The position numbers and the translations under genes were made by a program. From Planococcus salinarum (GTDB lineage Bacteria > Bacillota > Bacilli > Bacillales_A > Planococcaceae), in contig NZ_VIFV01000001.1 in NCBI RefSeq assembly GCF_007004625.1, forward strand, positions 1-64,000: 64,000 bases of DNA, in the 5' to 3' direction. Below are positions 18,401 through 27,677 of this stretch, one piece after another. A model generated the notes under the pieces. It did no database searches and was not told the origin of the DNA. It was given only the letters and a program-made list of their open reading frames with translations. Position 1 is the first letter of the stretch. Each line of letters begins with the position of its first letter.

Positions 18401-19954
18401 TTATTTAAAGATTTTATTCAGCACCGGCAAGCTGCTCAACAATTGCTTGTCGACCGCTTTGCCGGCGAACAGCAGTACTGCATATATCACGCCACCTGCT
18501 GCAATTGCCGCTGTCAGGTACAACAGCGCAAAGCCGCGGCTGGCTTCTTCAAAGCCGATGAACAGAGTCGGCAGCCCGATGACTGCCGCCATAACTAAGG
18601 ACGCCACAATGATGACGGCAATTCTTTTATTGAAGGCCTCGAATTTCACATGCTTGCGGATCACATAAAGATTGGCAAGAAACAGCAGGAAATAAACAGC
18701 CACTGTGGAGATTGCCGCTCCGTTCAATCCGAAGAGGTTCACGAGAACAAGGTTCAGCACGATTTTCACCGCCACACCCCCAACGATGAGCCAGGCGGCG
18801 AGACGCGCTTTGTTGATCCCCTGCAAAACGCCGGTGCCAAGAATCGTCAGCGAAGTAAACAGGGAGCTCAAGGAAATGATTGCAAGCACGCTGCTGCCGG
18901 CCAGGTCGGTGAACAGGCCCAGATTGATCGGGTAGGTCAATGCCACGAGCCCTGCCGCTGCCGGAACTGATAACAGATACGTCAGGAAAAAGGTCTTTTC
19001 AATGACTTTCTGCGTTCCGAGCGTGTCGTTCTGCGCCAGCTTCGCCGAAATATTCGGGATGAGCGGCAGGATGACAGAACTGGCAAAAACGGTGACAATC
19101 TGCACAAGCGCGAGTCCCCGTCCATAGATACCGTATAAATAATTGACGTTGTCCGACGTATTTTCATAGGCTTTCAGTGCAGACGGAATCGTGACCGAAT
19201 CGACGAGATTCAATAATGCCATCGTAATGGCACCGAACGCAATCGGTATTGATATAAAAAGGATGCGTTTTGCCGTCCTTTTGAAGTGGCCCCAATTATA
19301 CGGAAGATTTTTTTTGACGCGGACTTCCGAGCGTACATACAGAAAACGGAGGTAGACAAATGAAGCCAGGGCCCCGAAGAAGGAGCCGACCATGATTCCG
19401 CCTGCCACTTCGCTGTCCGAATACAGGTTCTGGACAAGATAGGCCGCTATGAGAAGAATCAGTCCGACACGGACAAATTGTTCAATCACCTGCGACACGG
19501 CTGTCGGGGTCATATTTTCATGGCCCTGGAAATAACCGCGGTAAACCGCCATAGATGGAGCGATTAAAAGAGTGGCTGACACGATGATGAGCGCCGGCCG
19601 GGTGGAGCTTCCACCGAGGACTTCGGCAATTTGGTACGAAAAAAGATAGAGGAGCAGAAAACTGCCGATGCCGAACACGGCAGCCAAAATGCCGGAAGTC
19701 ATAAAGATGTCTTTGACTTCCTGCTCATCGCCGCGCGCCCTCGATTCAGCGACCAGTTTCGAAATGGCGATCGGAATGCCGGCAACCGACAGGATCAATG
19801 CCACCATATAGACCGGGTATACCAGCGTGAAAATGCCGAGCACTTCGTCCCCGGCGATGTTCTGGAGCGGAATCCGAAACAGGCTGCCCAGGATTTTCGA
19901 CAGCAAGGCTGCCGCTGACAGAATGATCGTACCTTTCAGCAATGTATGTTTCAT
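18401..19954 (-). CDS. SpoVB/MurJ-like polysaccharide flippase (MVF/MATE superfamily)
   Basis: 517 aa. The start at 19954 overlaps the tagA stop by 4 bp (ATGA), and the N-terminus MKHTLLKGTIILSAAALLSK is typical of the SpoVB/YtgP group. About 14 membrane spans. Such proteins flip lipid-linked oligosaccharides or lipid II. Coupled translation with tagA points to a lipid-linked wall polysaccharide, probably the SLH-binding polymer. YtgP-like lipid II flippase activity cannot be excluded from sequence alone. Confidence 0.85.
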   Translation of the reverse strand: MKHTLLKGTIILSAAALLSKILGSLFRIPLQNIAGDEVLGIFTLVYPVYMVALILSVAGIPIAISKLVAESRARGDEQEVKDIFMTSGILAAVFGIGSFLLLYLFSYQIAEVLGGSSTRPALIIVSATLLIAPSMAVYRGYFQGHENMTPTAVSQVIEQFVRVGLILLIAAYLVQNLYSDSEVAGGIMVGSFFGALASFVYLRFLYVRSEVRVKKNLPYNWGHFKRTAKRILFISIPIAFGAITMALLNLVDSVTIPSALKAYENTSDNVNYLYGIYGRGLALVQIVTVFASSVILPLIPNISAKLAQNDTLGTQKVIEKTFFLTYLLSVPAAAGLVALTYPINLGLFTDLAGSSVLAIISLSSLFTSLTILGTGVLQGINKARLAAWLIVGGVAVKIVLNLVLVNLFGLNGAAISTVAVYFLLFLANLYVIRKHVKFEAFNKRIAVIIVASLVMAAVIGLPTLFIGFEEASRGFALLYLTAAIAAGGVIYAVLLFAGKAVDKQLLSSLPVLNKIFK

Positions 19955-20688
19955 CGCTTGTTGGCGGCTTTCCTGCCGATAACCGTGACAGCGAATTTCG
20001 GCAGCACAAGCATGCGTTTCCAGCGCGAAGGCTGTTTGACCAGCCGGTAGAACCATTCGAGGTTGAGTTTCTGCCAAACTTCCGGTGCCCGCTTGGCGTT
20101 TCCGGATAACACATCGAAACTTCCACCGATTCCAATGAAGACGCCCTGGTTAAAATGGCCGAGGTGGCTGCCGATCCAGTTTTCCTGTCTCGGGAAGCCG
20201 AGTGCGACAAAAACGAGATCCGGCTTGGCGTCTTTGATCATCTGTGGCAATACGGGATCGTTCCAGTCAAAAAAGCCGTTCTGCGCGCCGGCAATCTGGA
20301 CTCCGGGATAATCGGATTTCACTTTTGCAAGGGTATCCTGCAGCACATGGTCCGCCGCTCCCAGGAAAAAGACGCGGTAACGCTTTTCGTCCGCAACTTC
20401 GAGCAAATCCATCATCATATCGTAGCCACTGACACGCTCCGGCAGCGGCTGCCCGATCAACTGGGCCGCCTTGACGATGCCGATGCCGTCCGCAGTGATA
20501 AAGTCCGCTCGTTCAAGCGTCTTTTTGTAGTCGCTGTCATCCAGCGTATGCATGACGATTTCCGGATTGGCGGTGACAACGAACGTTTTTTCTTTGTTCT
20601 CTATTCTATTCTGTAAAGTCTGTATGAATGCTGCCCTGGTTGTGTTGATGAATGGCACACCCAGTATTTTCACGAATTTTGAGGTCAT
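19951..20688 (-). CDS. tagA: WecG/TagA/CpsF family glycosyltransferase (TagA-like)
   Basis: 245 aa, GT26 family. Motifs visible: VTANPEIVMHTL near residue 40, a TADGIGIV loop, the conserved VSGYDMM, FLGAAD, and LVFVALGFPRQENWI followed by IGIGGSFDVLSG. TagA adds N-acetylmannosamine to lipid-linked GlcNAc in wall teichoic acid synthesis. In SCWP systems (Paenibacillus alvei) TagA and CsaB act on the same linkage/ManNAc unit. It is the first gene of a tagA-flippase pair. The start has a weak site (AAGGAGAATAC) directly upstream. Confidence 0.9.
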   Translation of the reverse strand: MTSKFVKILGVPFINTTRAAFIQTLQNRIENKEKTFVVTANPEIVMHTLDDSDYKKTLERADFITADGIGIVKAAQLIGQPLPERVSGYDMMMDLLEVADEKRYRVFFLGAADHVLQDTLAKVKSDYPGVQIAGAQNGFFDWNDPVLPQMIKDAKPDLVFVALGFPRQENWIGSHLGHFNQGVFIGIGGSFDVLSGNAKRAPEVWQKLNLEWFYRLVKQPSRWKRMLVLPKFAVTVIGRKAANKR

Positions 20689-20734
20689 ATGTATTCTCCT
20701 TATTTTGGGGCAAAATATCTCATTTAATATAACA

Positions 20735-20783
20735 CAAAAAAAGGGTGCTGTGTTAAGGAGTAACGACCCTTAACACAGCACCC
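20735..20783 (-). terminator. Terminator of the SLH glucosaminidase gene
   Basis: A perfect 16-bp stem (GGGTGCTGTGTTAAGG / CCTTAACACAGCACCC) is followed by seven T on the minus strand. Confidence 0.9.
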
Positions 20784-20803
20784 AGCCTGATTATTCTGTT
20801 TCA

Positions 20804-22780
20804 TTATTTTGCGATTGGCAATGTTTTGACATACGTGCCGAGTGAACCTGCTCCGTATACAAATGCTTGGTCATAGTCTTTGTTTTCCGAGATGACATTG
20901 TACCAAGTGGCTCCGGAAACAGTCGATTGTCCAAGAATTACAACCGGAATTCCTGCAAGCGGCGTTTTGTAAAGAATCGTATCAGCAGCAGTCGCGCCTG
21001 CTGCGTTGCGGAAGTTCAATCCTGAAATCGTCGTGATTCCCAAATTGTACGCATACAAATCTTTCTTCCCTAGGAATTTGTCGGCTCTGTACATATGGCC
21101 GGCAATTTTTTCTCCCCACAGGTGGTCAGAGGCGTAACGGACGTTCATGCCCAGGCCTTTGTTGCCAAGGAAAGAACCGTTATAGTTTGTGCCAGTCACT
21201 TTCTGGTAGCTGCCGTTTACGTGCTGAGCAGCATGAATGATGGACTCTTTATAGTCGGCATAAAGTTTCGCGCCGTTATAAGCATCGCCATCAACGGCAT
21301 TCAATCCGAATAAATTCTTTTTATCCTGTGCGATCAAGCTTGTACCCCATTGGCTTTCATGCAATGCATGAGCCAGCAGATAGAAAGCATTCACTTTGTA
21401 CTCTTCTTCGACTGCTTTGAAGAATTCGCCTGTCCCTACAAGCGGGCTTTCAGTCCATACCTTGCCGTGGACTTTTTTGTTGTAGTAAGGGAAGGCTTCT
21501 TCAAGGTAAAGATCTAACTCTTCAGCTGTGTAATTCGTTTTTGTGGCAAGCTGCAATTTGTTGAAATACTGATGGGATTCCGTCACTTTCTTGCCAGTGG
21601 CATCCGTGAAGTTCGCCCCATCCCAGCTGTAATACTTCGTGCCGGCCACAAATTCTGCAGGCGCTGTGCCGATGATTCCGGCAGTCGCATATGCTTTTGT
21701 ATTGTGGTTATAAATATAATGGATCAATTCGCCATTAGTCGTCTTTTGATAATAAGACTGGCCTGTCAGCAATTGCTCCGGATACAAGTTAACGGTACTT
21801 GTTGGAACATAGCCAACTTTGCCGGCCAACTCCACTTTCACGTAGTGTGCGGTTGCTCCAAGATATTTCATTTCCGCGTTCGCAGTTACATACGGACGGT
21901 ATTTCGTATTCCAGTCTGTTTTCAGAGTTTCCGTTGGGAATACCTCGACGAATTTATTGGCTACTGCCAATCCATCGCCTTTCATCCATAGGATCTGGCT
22001 GCTGCGTTCGACAACCTGAACATCTGTGCTGTTGGCTACATATTTTTGAGCATCAGCAAAAGTATCAAATTCTTCCATAACTGTTGTTACACCATCTTTT
22101 ATAGATGAAGCTTGAAATTCTTTCGGTACTGGCGGGAATACGATCTCTCGGCTTCTCAGCATAAGCAATGCCACCATCCAGCGTTCAGATTTTCCTTGTG
22201 GGACGAACGTGTTGTTTTCATTCCCTTTTACGATTCCAAGATGCGTCAGGATTCTGACATCTTCTTTATGGTCGTTGTGGATTGACGCTGTGTCTGTGAA
22301 AGACATTTCCGGAACATCTTTCATGTCCGTGATAATCCCTTTTGCACTCATCGCACGTGATACCATACTCGCCATTTGTTCACGGGTGATCAGGTCATTC
22401 GGTTTGAACGTGTTGTTCGGATACCCGTTTACAATCCCGGCTTTAACAGCATCCAGGATTGGAACAGCGAACCATTTATCTGCCGGTACATCTGTAAAAG
22501 TCATTTCAGTTTCCGCAGCACTTGTGAATTCAGCGCTTTGGACTTCCGATTCGAGTTCAAATGATTTCACAACCATTTTCGCAAACTCTGCACGTGTTAC
22601 TTCGCTTTTCGGACGAAAAGTACCATCGGGATAGCCGTTCAATACGCCAAGTTCGATCAGCTCACGCATTTCCTCTTCATATAAATACCCTGTTAAATCA
22701 TCTGCTGCACTTGTTTGCGATGGAGCGAGCGACGAAAGGACTAATAAAAATACCATTAAAAATATTGCTGTTTTCTTCAT
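20804..22780 (-). CDS. SLH-anchored N-acetylglucosaminidase (autolysin)
   Basis: 658 aa with a signal peptide (MKKTAIFLMVFLL...TSAAD). Three N-terminal SLH repeats (about residues 28-215; motifs TRAE, TREQ, SERW) are followed by a spacer with SH3-like character. A glucosaminidase domain (PF01832 type) lies at about 440-585: LAHALHESQWGTS carries the expected catalytic Glu and YADYKESI follows. An SH3-like segment closes the protein. It cleaves the glycan backbone of peptidoglycan during growth or separation, by family knowledge. The start is preceded by a GGGGGA site. It is divergent from the SLH amidase gene across a 444-bp AT-rich gap. Confidence 0.92.
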   Translation of the reverse strand: MKKTAIFLMVFLLVLSSLAPSQTSAADDLTGYLYEEEMRELIELGVLNGYPDGTFRPKSEVTRAEFAKMVVKSFELESEVQSAEFTSAAETEMTFTDVPADKWFAVPILDAVKAGIVNGYPNNTFKPNDLITREQMASMVSRAMSAKGIITDMKDVPEMSFTDTASIHNDHKEDVRILTHLGIVKGNENNTFVPQGKSERWMVALLMLRSREIVFPPVPKEFQASSIKDGVTTVMEEFDTFADAQKYVANSTDVQVVERSSQILWMKGDGLAVANKFVEVFPTETLKTDWNTKYRPYVTANAEMKYLGATAHYVKVELAGKVGYVPTSTVNLYPEQLLTGQSYYQKTTNGELIHYIYNHNTKAYATAGIIGTAPAEFVAGTKYYSWDGANFTDATGKKVTESHQYFNKLQLATKTNYTAEELDLYLEEAFPYYNKKVHGKVWTESPLVGTGEFFKAVEEEYKVNAFYLLAHALHESQWGTSLIAQDKKNLFGLNAVDGDAYNGAKLYADYKESIIHAAQHVNGSYQKVTGTNYNGSFLGNKGLGMNVRYASDHLWGEKIAGHMYRADKFLGKKDLYAYNLGITTISGLNFRNAAGATAADTILYKTPLAGIPVVILGQSTVSGATWYNVISENKDYDQAFVYGAGSLGTYVKTLPIAK

Positions 22781-23224
22781 TCTGTGATGAATCCCCCTTT
22801 TTCTGTTTAAATCAGTAATTCTTCCATATAAGGTGCACTTACATGGCCTGATAAAACTTTATATCATTTCTCTGCGGCAAACTATACATCAATATATCTA
22901 AATTTAACCAATTATTCATTCAGATATAACCAATGCTTAAAAAAGAGTATATCATCTAAAAGTCACTAAAAGTTGATAAAATGTCGTATTTTTTAATAAA
23001 ACCCAATTTTTTATAAAATTCTAGGAAGGTAAATTCCAAACTTTAGGCGAATATATATAAAGCGGAGATTTATAGATTAAATAGTCTTGTGTACCAGATA
23101 CTAATTTTGAAATTTGACTTTTAAACTAGACTTAATGCTTATTTTATAAAAAAATACATAAAATAGCATAAATACGTGATAATATCATCAGAGATACAAA
23201 AATAAAAAGAACCGGAAGGGGAAA
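22781..23224. other. AT-rich divergent promoter region
   Basis: A 444-bp spacer between two divergent SLH autolysin genes. It is clearly more AT-rich than the flanks and has many T/A runs. I see no reliable coding or structural signal. Confidence 0.5.
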
Positions 23225-24613
23225 ATGTTAAAAATGAATAGTTTTTTTAGTAAGGTCATGTTGTTCTTAGTCGCTGCTGTTTTAGTGATTTCCAGTATAG
23301 GTTTGAGCCCGGCATCCGCCCAGACACCATTTAAGGATGTATCTTCAAGCGATGTGGAAATTGATTACCTCTATAATAGAGGGCTCATTAAAGGAATTTC
23401 CCATGACCAATTTGGACCTGACTATTCAGTAACACGCGAACAGGCGGCTACATTGATCGGCCGCGCACTCGGATTAAATGGAACAGAGAGAAAAACCAGA
23501 TTTTCCGATGTGAGTTCGTCAAGCTACAGCTCTGGTTACATCCAGTCGGCTGTGGACAAAGGGATTATAACCGGTTATCCCGATGGCACTTTCAAGCCAA
23601 AACAGACAATGACACGCGGTGAAATGGCTTACCTGTTAAGCCGCGCATTCAATTTGTCGAGTACAAGCGCTGTGTTCTTTAGCGACATTAAGCACGACAC
23701 TCATCAGGACAGCCTTTATACGGCAGTCAATAAAATCGCGACAGCCGGCATTTCCAATGGAACCGGCGGCGGAAACTATTCACCGGAGAAAAAATTAATC
23801 AGAAAAGAATTTGCAATCTTCCTTGCCCGCGCTTTGGATCCAAGATTCAAAGTGGCATTCCAAAACGCAACGATCGACAAATTGTATTCCACTACAGACA
23901 ATCTGAATGTCCGTTCTGGCCCTTCAACCGGCTATAGTATTATGGGCCAAATTGATACGAACGATGAAGTTCAGGTATACGGCTACAGCGGCGGCTGGGC
24001 GTACGGCAAGTCCGGCCACCTGACTGGCTATTTCAGCCTTTCTTACTTAAGCAAAGCTGCAACCAAACCTACAAGAGTCATGGTCATCGATGCCGGCCAC
24101 GGCGGAAGTGATCCGGGTGCAGTTGCAAACGGTTTGAGAGAAAAAGATGTAAACCTTGACGTCTCACTACGCGTCGAAAGAATGTTGAAAGAAAAAGGCA
24201 TCACAGTCTTGATGGTCCGCAGAACGGATGTCTTCTACAGCCTTGATTACCGCGCTGCTTACGGCATTAAAAATGGCGGAGATGCTTTTGTCAGCATCCA
24301 TGCCAATGCCGCTTCACCGGGAGTCAGCGGTTCCGAGACTTTCTATTCCGCATCTGTTGCCAACGACAGCAAACAGCTGGCAACATTCATCCAAAACCGG
24401 CTCTACAAAGCGATGGAGCATACTAACAGAGGCGTAAAAGAATACGATTACCGTGTTATTGCCGCCAACCCGCTCCCTGCCGCTCTTGTGGAACTTGGAT
24501 TCCTGACAAACGATGCCGATGCAGCCAAATTGGCTACCTGGACATACAAAGAGCGCGCTGCCTGGGCAATCGCTGAAGGAATCGAAGACTATTACGACTG
24601 GAAACAAAGATAA
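23225..24613 (+). CDS. SLH-anchored N-acetylmuramoyl-L-alanine amidase (Amidase_3)
   Basis: 462 aa: signal peptide ending PASA-Q, three SLH repeats (motifs TREQ, TRGE, IRKE; about residues 34-210), an SH3_3 domain (LNVRSGPSTGYSIMGQI; about 225-275) and an Amidase_3 domain from about 285. The zinc ligands are visible as His in IDAGHGG, Glu in GLREKD and His in SIHANA. The catalytic Glu is in LVELGFLTN. It cuts the amide bond between muramic acid and the stem peptide. GGAAGGGG precedes the ATG closely; the ATG three codons later gives a longer spacing and could be the real start. Confidence 0.93.
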   Translation: MLKMNSFFSKVMLFLVAAVLVISSIGLSPASAQTPFKDVSSSDVEIDYLYNRGLIKGISHDQFGPDYSVTREQAATLIGRALGLNGTERKTRFSDVSSSSYSSGYIQSAVDKGIITGYPDGTFKPKQTMTRGEMAYLLSRAFNLSSTSAVFFSDIKHDTHQDSLYTAVNKIATAGISNGTGGGNYSPEKKLIRKEFAIFLARALDPRFKVAFQNATIDKLYSTTDNLNVRSGPSTGYSIMGQIDTNDEVQVYGYSGGWAYGKSGHLTGYFSLSYLSKAATKPTRVMVIDAGHGGSDPGAVANGLREKDVNLDVSLRVERMLKEKGITVLMVRRTDVFYSLDYRAAYGIKNGGDAFVSIHANAASPGVSGSETFYSASVANDSKQLATFIQNRLYKAMEHTNRGVKEYDYRVIAANPLPAALVELGFLTNDADAAKLATWTYKERAAWAIAEGIEDYYDWKQR

Positions 24614-24680
24614 AGCGTAATTTGATACAGCGATTGTCTTCCTTAACAGTAATACAGGATAAAAAAACATTATTTTTTCA

Positions 24681-24711
24681 AAAAACGGACTTTAGACAGT
24701 CCGTTTTTTTT
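24681..24711 (+). terminator. Terminator of the amidase gene
   Basis: The stem AAACGGACT / AGTCCGTTT with a short loop is followed by a run of T. Confidence 0.85.
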
Positions 24712-24760
24712 CGAATTATTATATACTTGTTTTACACATTAGAATCAAGGAGGGAATTCA

Positions 24761-26440
24761 TTGAAGAAATCAGCGGTCATTTTTGCCTTATTGGTGTTGG
24801 TGACATCCACCACCATTCCGACATCCTTTGCAGCAGCTTCCAAAAATGATCTTGATAAGGTGATCATCTCGTTTGAAGATGGCATCGATTACCGGGCACT
24901 CGAAGAAATGGGCGCAGACGTTCATAGTGAGTTGGATGCCATATCCTCTGTCATTGCCACAATTCCTTCCACCACGGTCAGTAAAGCCGACACCGACATT
25001 TCGGTAAAAGCAATTTCTGAAGAACAAATTTTCAAAGCTGCCGCCCAATTGCCGTCATGGGGCTATCAGCACATTAAAGCACCAAGTGCATTAAAGGCGG
25101 GCTATACAGGAAAAGGTGTAAAAATCGCTGTCATCGATTCCGGCATCAATTCACAGCACCCTGATTTGGAAGTGGCCGGCGGGGCTTCGATGATTATCGA
25201 CTCTTCACCATTTATCGACGGTGCCGGACACGGAACTCACGTAGCGGGCGTCATCGGAGCGTTGAATAATACGTTCGGCGTGGTCGGGGCTGCCCCTGAT
25301 GCCGAGCTGTATTCCGTAAAAGTGCTGGCAAGCAACGGTGCCGGAACATTGGAAGACGTGTTGAACGGTGTCCAATGGGCCATCGATCAGAAAATGGACA
25401 TAATAAACCTCAGCCTGACAACCGGCATTCATGTCCCTGAGCTGCAGGCTATGCTGAAAAAAGCGGATGACCTTGGCATTGTCGTAGTCGCGGCAGCCGG
25501 CAATATCGAGACTGTCGATTCCAACCTGAACTTTGTCCAGTATGGGGACGATGTCCTTTATCCGGCACGTTATCCCACTGTCATCGCTGTAGGATCCACC
25601 GATACAAACAACAAGCGGTCCGGTTTCTCATACACCGGACCTTCCGTTGAGCTCGTGGCGCCTGGCGAAGGAATCTACAGCACCTTCTCCACAACCAAAA
25701 CAGCCACTCACGACGATTACGAAACAAGCGAAGGAACCTCCGTCTCCACCCCATTCGTCGCTGCGATTTTCGCGCAGTATATGGAAGCTTTCCCGCATTT
25801 GACGAACAGCCAATTGCGCGAAACAGTCAAGCGCGCCGGCATTGACCTCGGTCCAGTTGGCCGAGACCAGTCATTTGGAAACGGCATGGTTCAGTCCCTT
25901 CAAGCAAAGGTGGCCCTGTTCCCTGATCTGCGCACAAATTTCTGGTACAGCGAGTCGATCCAATACATTTTTGACCGCGGCATCGTTACCGGTTACCCTG
26001 ACGGCACTTACCGTCCGGCTGCCACCATTACACGCGCCGATGCAATGACCATGATCGGACGTGCGCTCGGCCTGAAAACCGATGCCGCAAGCCATTATTT
26101 CAATGACGTCAAAACTGGCTCCTATTCAGCAGGCTATATCAACAAAGCATATGAGCTCGGCTACATCAAAGGCTTGCCAAACGGCAACTTCCAGCCGGCG
26201 GCACCGATTAAACGCGGCGACATGGCCGTCATCATGAAACGCATATTTGAACTCACGTCATCGGGCGACAACACGTTTTCCGATGTCAGCGCGACGAAAT
26301 ACTACGCCGAAGCAATCCAGGCCGCTTATGAAAACGGCATCGTCCAAGGCTACGACATCGACAACACCTTCCGCCCCGAAGCTTCCATTTCACGGGCCGA
26401 AAATGCGGAAATCTTAAGCAAATCCCTGATGCTGCAATAA
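24761..26440 (+). CDS. SLH-anchored subtilisin-like serine protease (second copy)
   Basis: 559 aa, TTG start with AAGGAGGG seven nt upstream. Signal peptide (KKSAVIFALLVLV...FAAAS), short I9-type propeptide, then an S8 domain with Asp in VIDSGIN (about residue 126), His in GHGTHVAGV (about 155) and Ser in EGTSVSTPFVA (about 327). The Ser motif deviates from the common GTSMAxPHVAG but keeps Gly-Thr-Ser. Three SLH repeats close the protein (motifs TRAD, KRGD, SRAE). It is smaller than and unrelated in domain order to the 1421-aa subtilase at the left edge. It may process surface proteins; this is inference. Confidence 0.92.
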   Translation: MKKSAVIFALLVLVTSTTIPTSFAAASKNDLDKVIISFEDGIDYRALEEMGADVHSELDAISSVIATIPSTTVSKADTDISVKAISEEQIFKAAAQLPSWGYQHIKAPSALKAGYTGKGVKIAVIDSGINSQHPDLEVAGGASMIIDSSPFIDGAGHGTHVAGVIGALNNTFGVVGAAPDAELYSVKVLASNGAGTLEDVLNGVQWAIDQKMDIINLSLTTGIHVPELQAMLKKADDLGIVVVAAAGNIETVDSNLNFVQYGDDVLYPARYPTVIAVGSTDTNNKRSGFSYTGPSVELVAPGEGIYSTFSTTKTATHDDYETSEGTSVSTPFVAAIFAQYMEAFPHLTNSQLRETVKRAGIDLGPVGRDQSFGNGMVQSLQAKVALFPDLRTNFWYSESIQYIFDRGIVTGYPDGTYRPAATITRADAMTMIGRALGLKTDAASHYFNDVKTGSYSAGYINKAYELGYIKGLPNGNFQPAAPIKRGDMAVIMKRIFELTSSGDNTFSDVSATKYYAEAIQAAYENGIVQGYDIDNTFRPEASISRAENAEILSKSLMLQ

Positions 26441-26454
26441 AATAAGAGTATTTG

Positions 26455-26489
26455 AAAGAGAGCCGCGCAGTAGCGTGGCTCTCTTTTTT
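26455..26489 (+). terminator. Terminator of the second subtilase gene
   Basis: The stem GAGAGCCGCGC / GCGTGGCTCTC is followed by TTTTTT. Confidence 0.85.
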
Positions 26490-26519
26490 GTGGGGGTAGA
26501 CAGGAGCACGCTACGGGTG

Positions 26520-27560
26520 AGGAGGAGTCGGCACGTTAGGTAAAAGTGGTTATACGGGAGGTAAACTTCGCTATACGGTAGGTAACCCCCGATCCAAGCG
26601 AGCCAACCCGCAACCCGGTAGTGTTCGGGCGGTGGCAGGGCCACCGCCCCCTGGGCAGTCCGCCGGCAGCGGACTGCTTTCCGTTCGAATGCCCTTTTCT
26701 TTTAATGAGAGCCAGAGGGAATTTGCGTTCGTTAGATAAGAACCGCAAACCGTAAGATACAACTCAAAAAAAGTAAGATAGAAATGCAAAATCATAAGAT
26801 ACTCGCCCAAAATCATCAGATACAACTCCACCCAGGAGAGTCAACCCACTATTTGATTGGATCGGGCGGTGCCCGCAGCGCCGCCCACTGGGCAGTCCGC
26901 CGGCAGCGGACTGCTTTCCGTTCGAATGCCCTTTTCTTTTGATGAGAGCCGGAGGGAATTTGCGTTCGTTAGGTAAGAATCGCAAACCGTAAGATACAAC
27001 TCAAAAAACGTAAGATAGAAATGCAAAATCATAAGATACTCGCCCAAAATCATCAGATACAACTTCACCCGGGAGAGCCAACCCACTATTTGATTGGATC
27101 GGGCGGTGCCTGCAGCGCCGCCCCCTGGGCAGTCCGCAGGCAGCGGACTGCTTTCCTTTCAGATGCACGTTTCTCCCGGTGAGAGCCAGAGGGAATTTGC
27201 GTTCGTTAGATAAGAATCGCAAACCGTAAGGTACAACTCAAAAAACGTAAGATAGAAATGCAAAATCATCAGATACTCGCCCAAAATCATCAGATACAAC
27301 TCCACCCGGGAGAGTCAACCCACTATTTGATTGGATCGGGCGCCGCCCCCTGGGCAGTCCGCCGGCAGCGGACTGCTTTCCGTTCGGGTGCACGTTTCTT
27401 TTGATGAGAGCCGGAGGAAGAGCCGGCACGTTAAGTAAAATCGGTTATACGTGAGGTAAACTCCGCTATACGGTAGCTAACCGCAGCTATACGTGAGGTA
27501 AATCAGTTTATACGACAGGTAAACTCCGCTATACGACAGCTAACCCTACACCCAAGTGAA
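26520..27560 (-). repeat. 21-bp phased repeat array with hairpins, cluster A (four tandem units)
   Basis: A noncoding gap of about 1.1 kb filled by tandem units; the shared block beginning CTGGGCAGTCCGC recurs at about 26651, 26888, 27125 and 27350 (spacing 237, 237, 225). Each unit holds two GC-rich hairpins (GCAGTCCGC...GCGGACTGC and GGGCGG...CCGCCC), a linker and a run of short motifs 21 bp apart. Two motif versions occur: one reads TATCTTACGGTTTGCG on the minus strand, the other TTTACCTCACGTATAACG. At the right end TATACG recurs at 27446, 27467, 27488, 27509 and 27530, exactly 21 bp apart. The element points left here. Confidence 0.9.
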
Positions 27561-27633
27561 CCACCCCACTCCCCCGGGAAAATACCTCTTCTATTAACTT
27601 CATTTATTCACTTACCCCTCACATCAAAAAAAC

Positions 27634-27671
27634 CAAAAAAACCGCCTGTCCCTGAAAGGGGCAGGCGGTTC
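27634..27671 (-). terminator. Terminator of the NlpC/P60 gene
   Basis: The stem AACCGCCTGCCCC / GGGACAGGCGGTT is followed by seven T on the minus strand. Confidence 0.85.
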
Positions 27672-27677
27672 AACATT

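Noticed and set aside
26414-27429. Repeated short frames in cluster A coding similar peptides (RFLSNERKFPLALIKRKG type)
   Set aside because: They arise from tandem repeat units read in one frame; none has a ribosome site and the DNA is dominated by hairpins and 21-bp motifs, so they are not treated as genes.
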